Assembly: GCA_030622375.1 (NCBI GenBank) | Contig: JAUXGC010000085.1 | Coordinates: forward strand, 1-5,656 | DNA: 5,656 nt | DNA from: Sulfurovum sp. | Lineage (GTDB): Bacteria > Campylobacterota > Campylobacteria > Campylobacterales > Sulfurovaceae | Direction: 5' to 3' | Part shown: positions 5,638-5,656 of the stretch, piece by piece | How the letters are laid out: each line of letters opens with the position of its first letter | Numbering within the stretch: the stretch's first letter is position 1 | The notes under the pieces: generated by a model | Database searches by the model: none | What the model was told of the DNA's origin: nothing | What the model saw: only the letters and a program-made list of their open reading frames with translations | Position numbers and translations under genes: made by a program

Positions 5638-5656
5638 GACTATTTATATTTAAGAG

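Overview
The window is AT-rich with short intergenic gaps. Its protein types suggest a Campylobacterota chromosome (Sulfurimonas/Arcobacter-like): a Ctb-type group III truncated haemoglobin, a short SPASM radical SAM protein, a DUF2721 membrane protein and a Campylobacterota-looking cbiA remnant. This placement comes from remembered family resemblance, not from a search. There are no rRNA or tRNA genes, transposases, CRISPR arrays or phage genes.

Layout. (1) Positions 1-330, + strand: the 3' part of a truncated haemoglobin gene, cut by the window edge. (2) 416-1318, - strand: a radical SAM/SPASM protein convergent with it. The gap between them holds a long imperfect inverted repeat. (3) 1319-1796: no intact gene. 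The minus strand carries a decayed piece of cbiA (cobyrinate a,c-diamide synthase) with a visible one-base frameshift in an A-run. The rest is AT-rich promoter DNA for the next gene. (4) 1797-2261 and 2321-2692, + strand: a DUF2721 three-helix membrane protein and a small single-domain cupin. (5) 2693-2855: a convergent gap with a probable bidirectional terminator. (6) 5597 down to 2856, - strand: three genes in one direction with 56- and 67-base gaps, probably one transcript. In transcription order they are a membrane-anchored DUF4185-like beta-propeller protein (GTG start), a CruF/DUF422-type carotenoid biosynthesis membrane protein (GTG start) and a secreted START-domain lipid-binding protein.

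The three-gene minus-strand set is the most interesting part. It combines a polytopic enzyme of carotenoid-hydratase type, an exported START-domain protein that could carry a hydrophobic molecule, and a membrane-tethered propeller of unknown activity. No other carotenoid gene (crtB, crtI, crtE) is in view. A shared role in making or trafficking a terpenoid or lipid at the cell envelope is reasonable but is inference. The other genes look like ordinary single-function loci.
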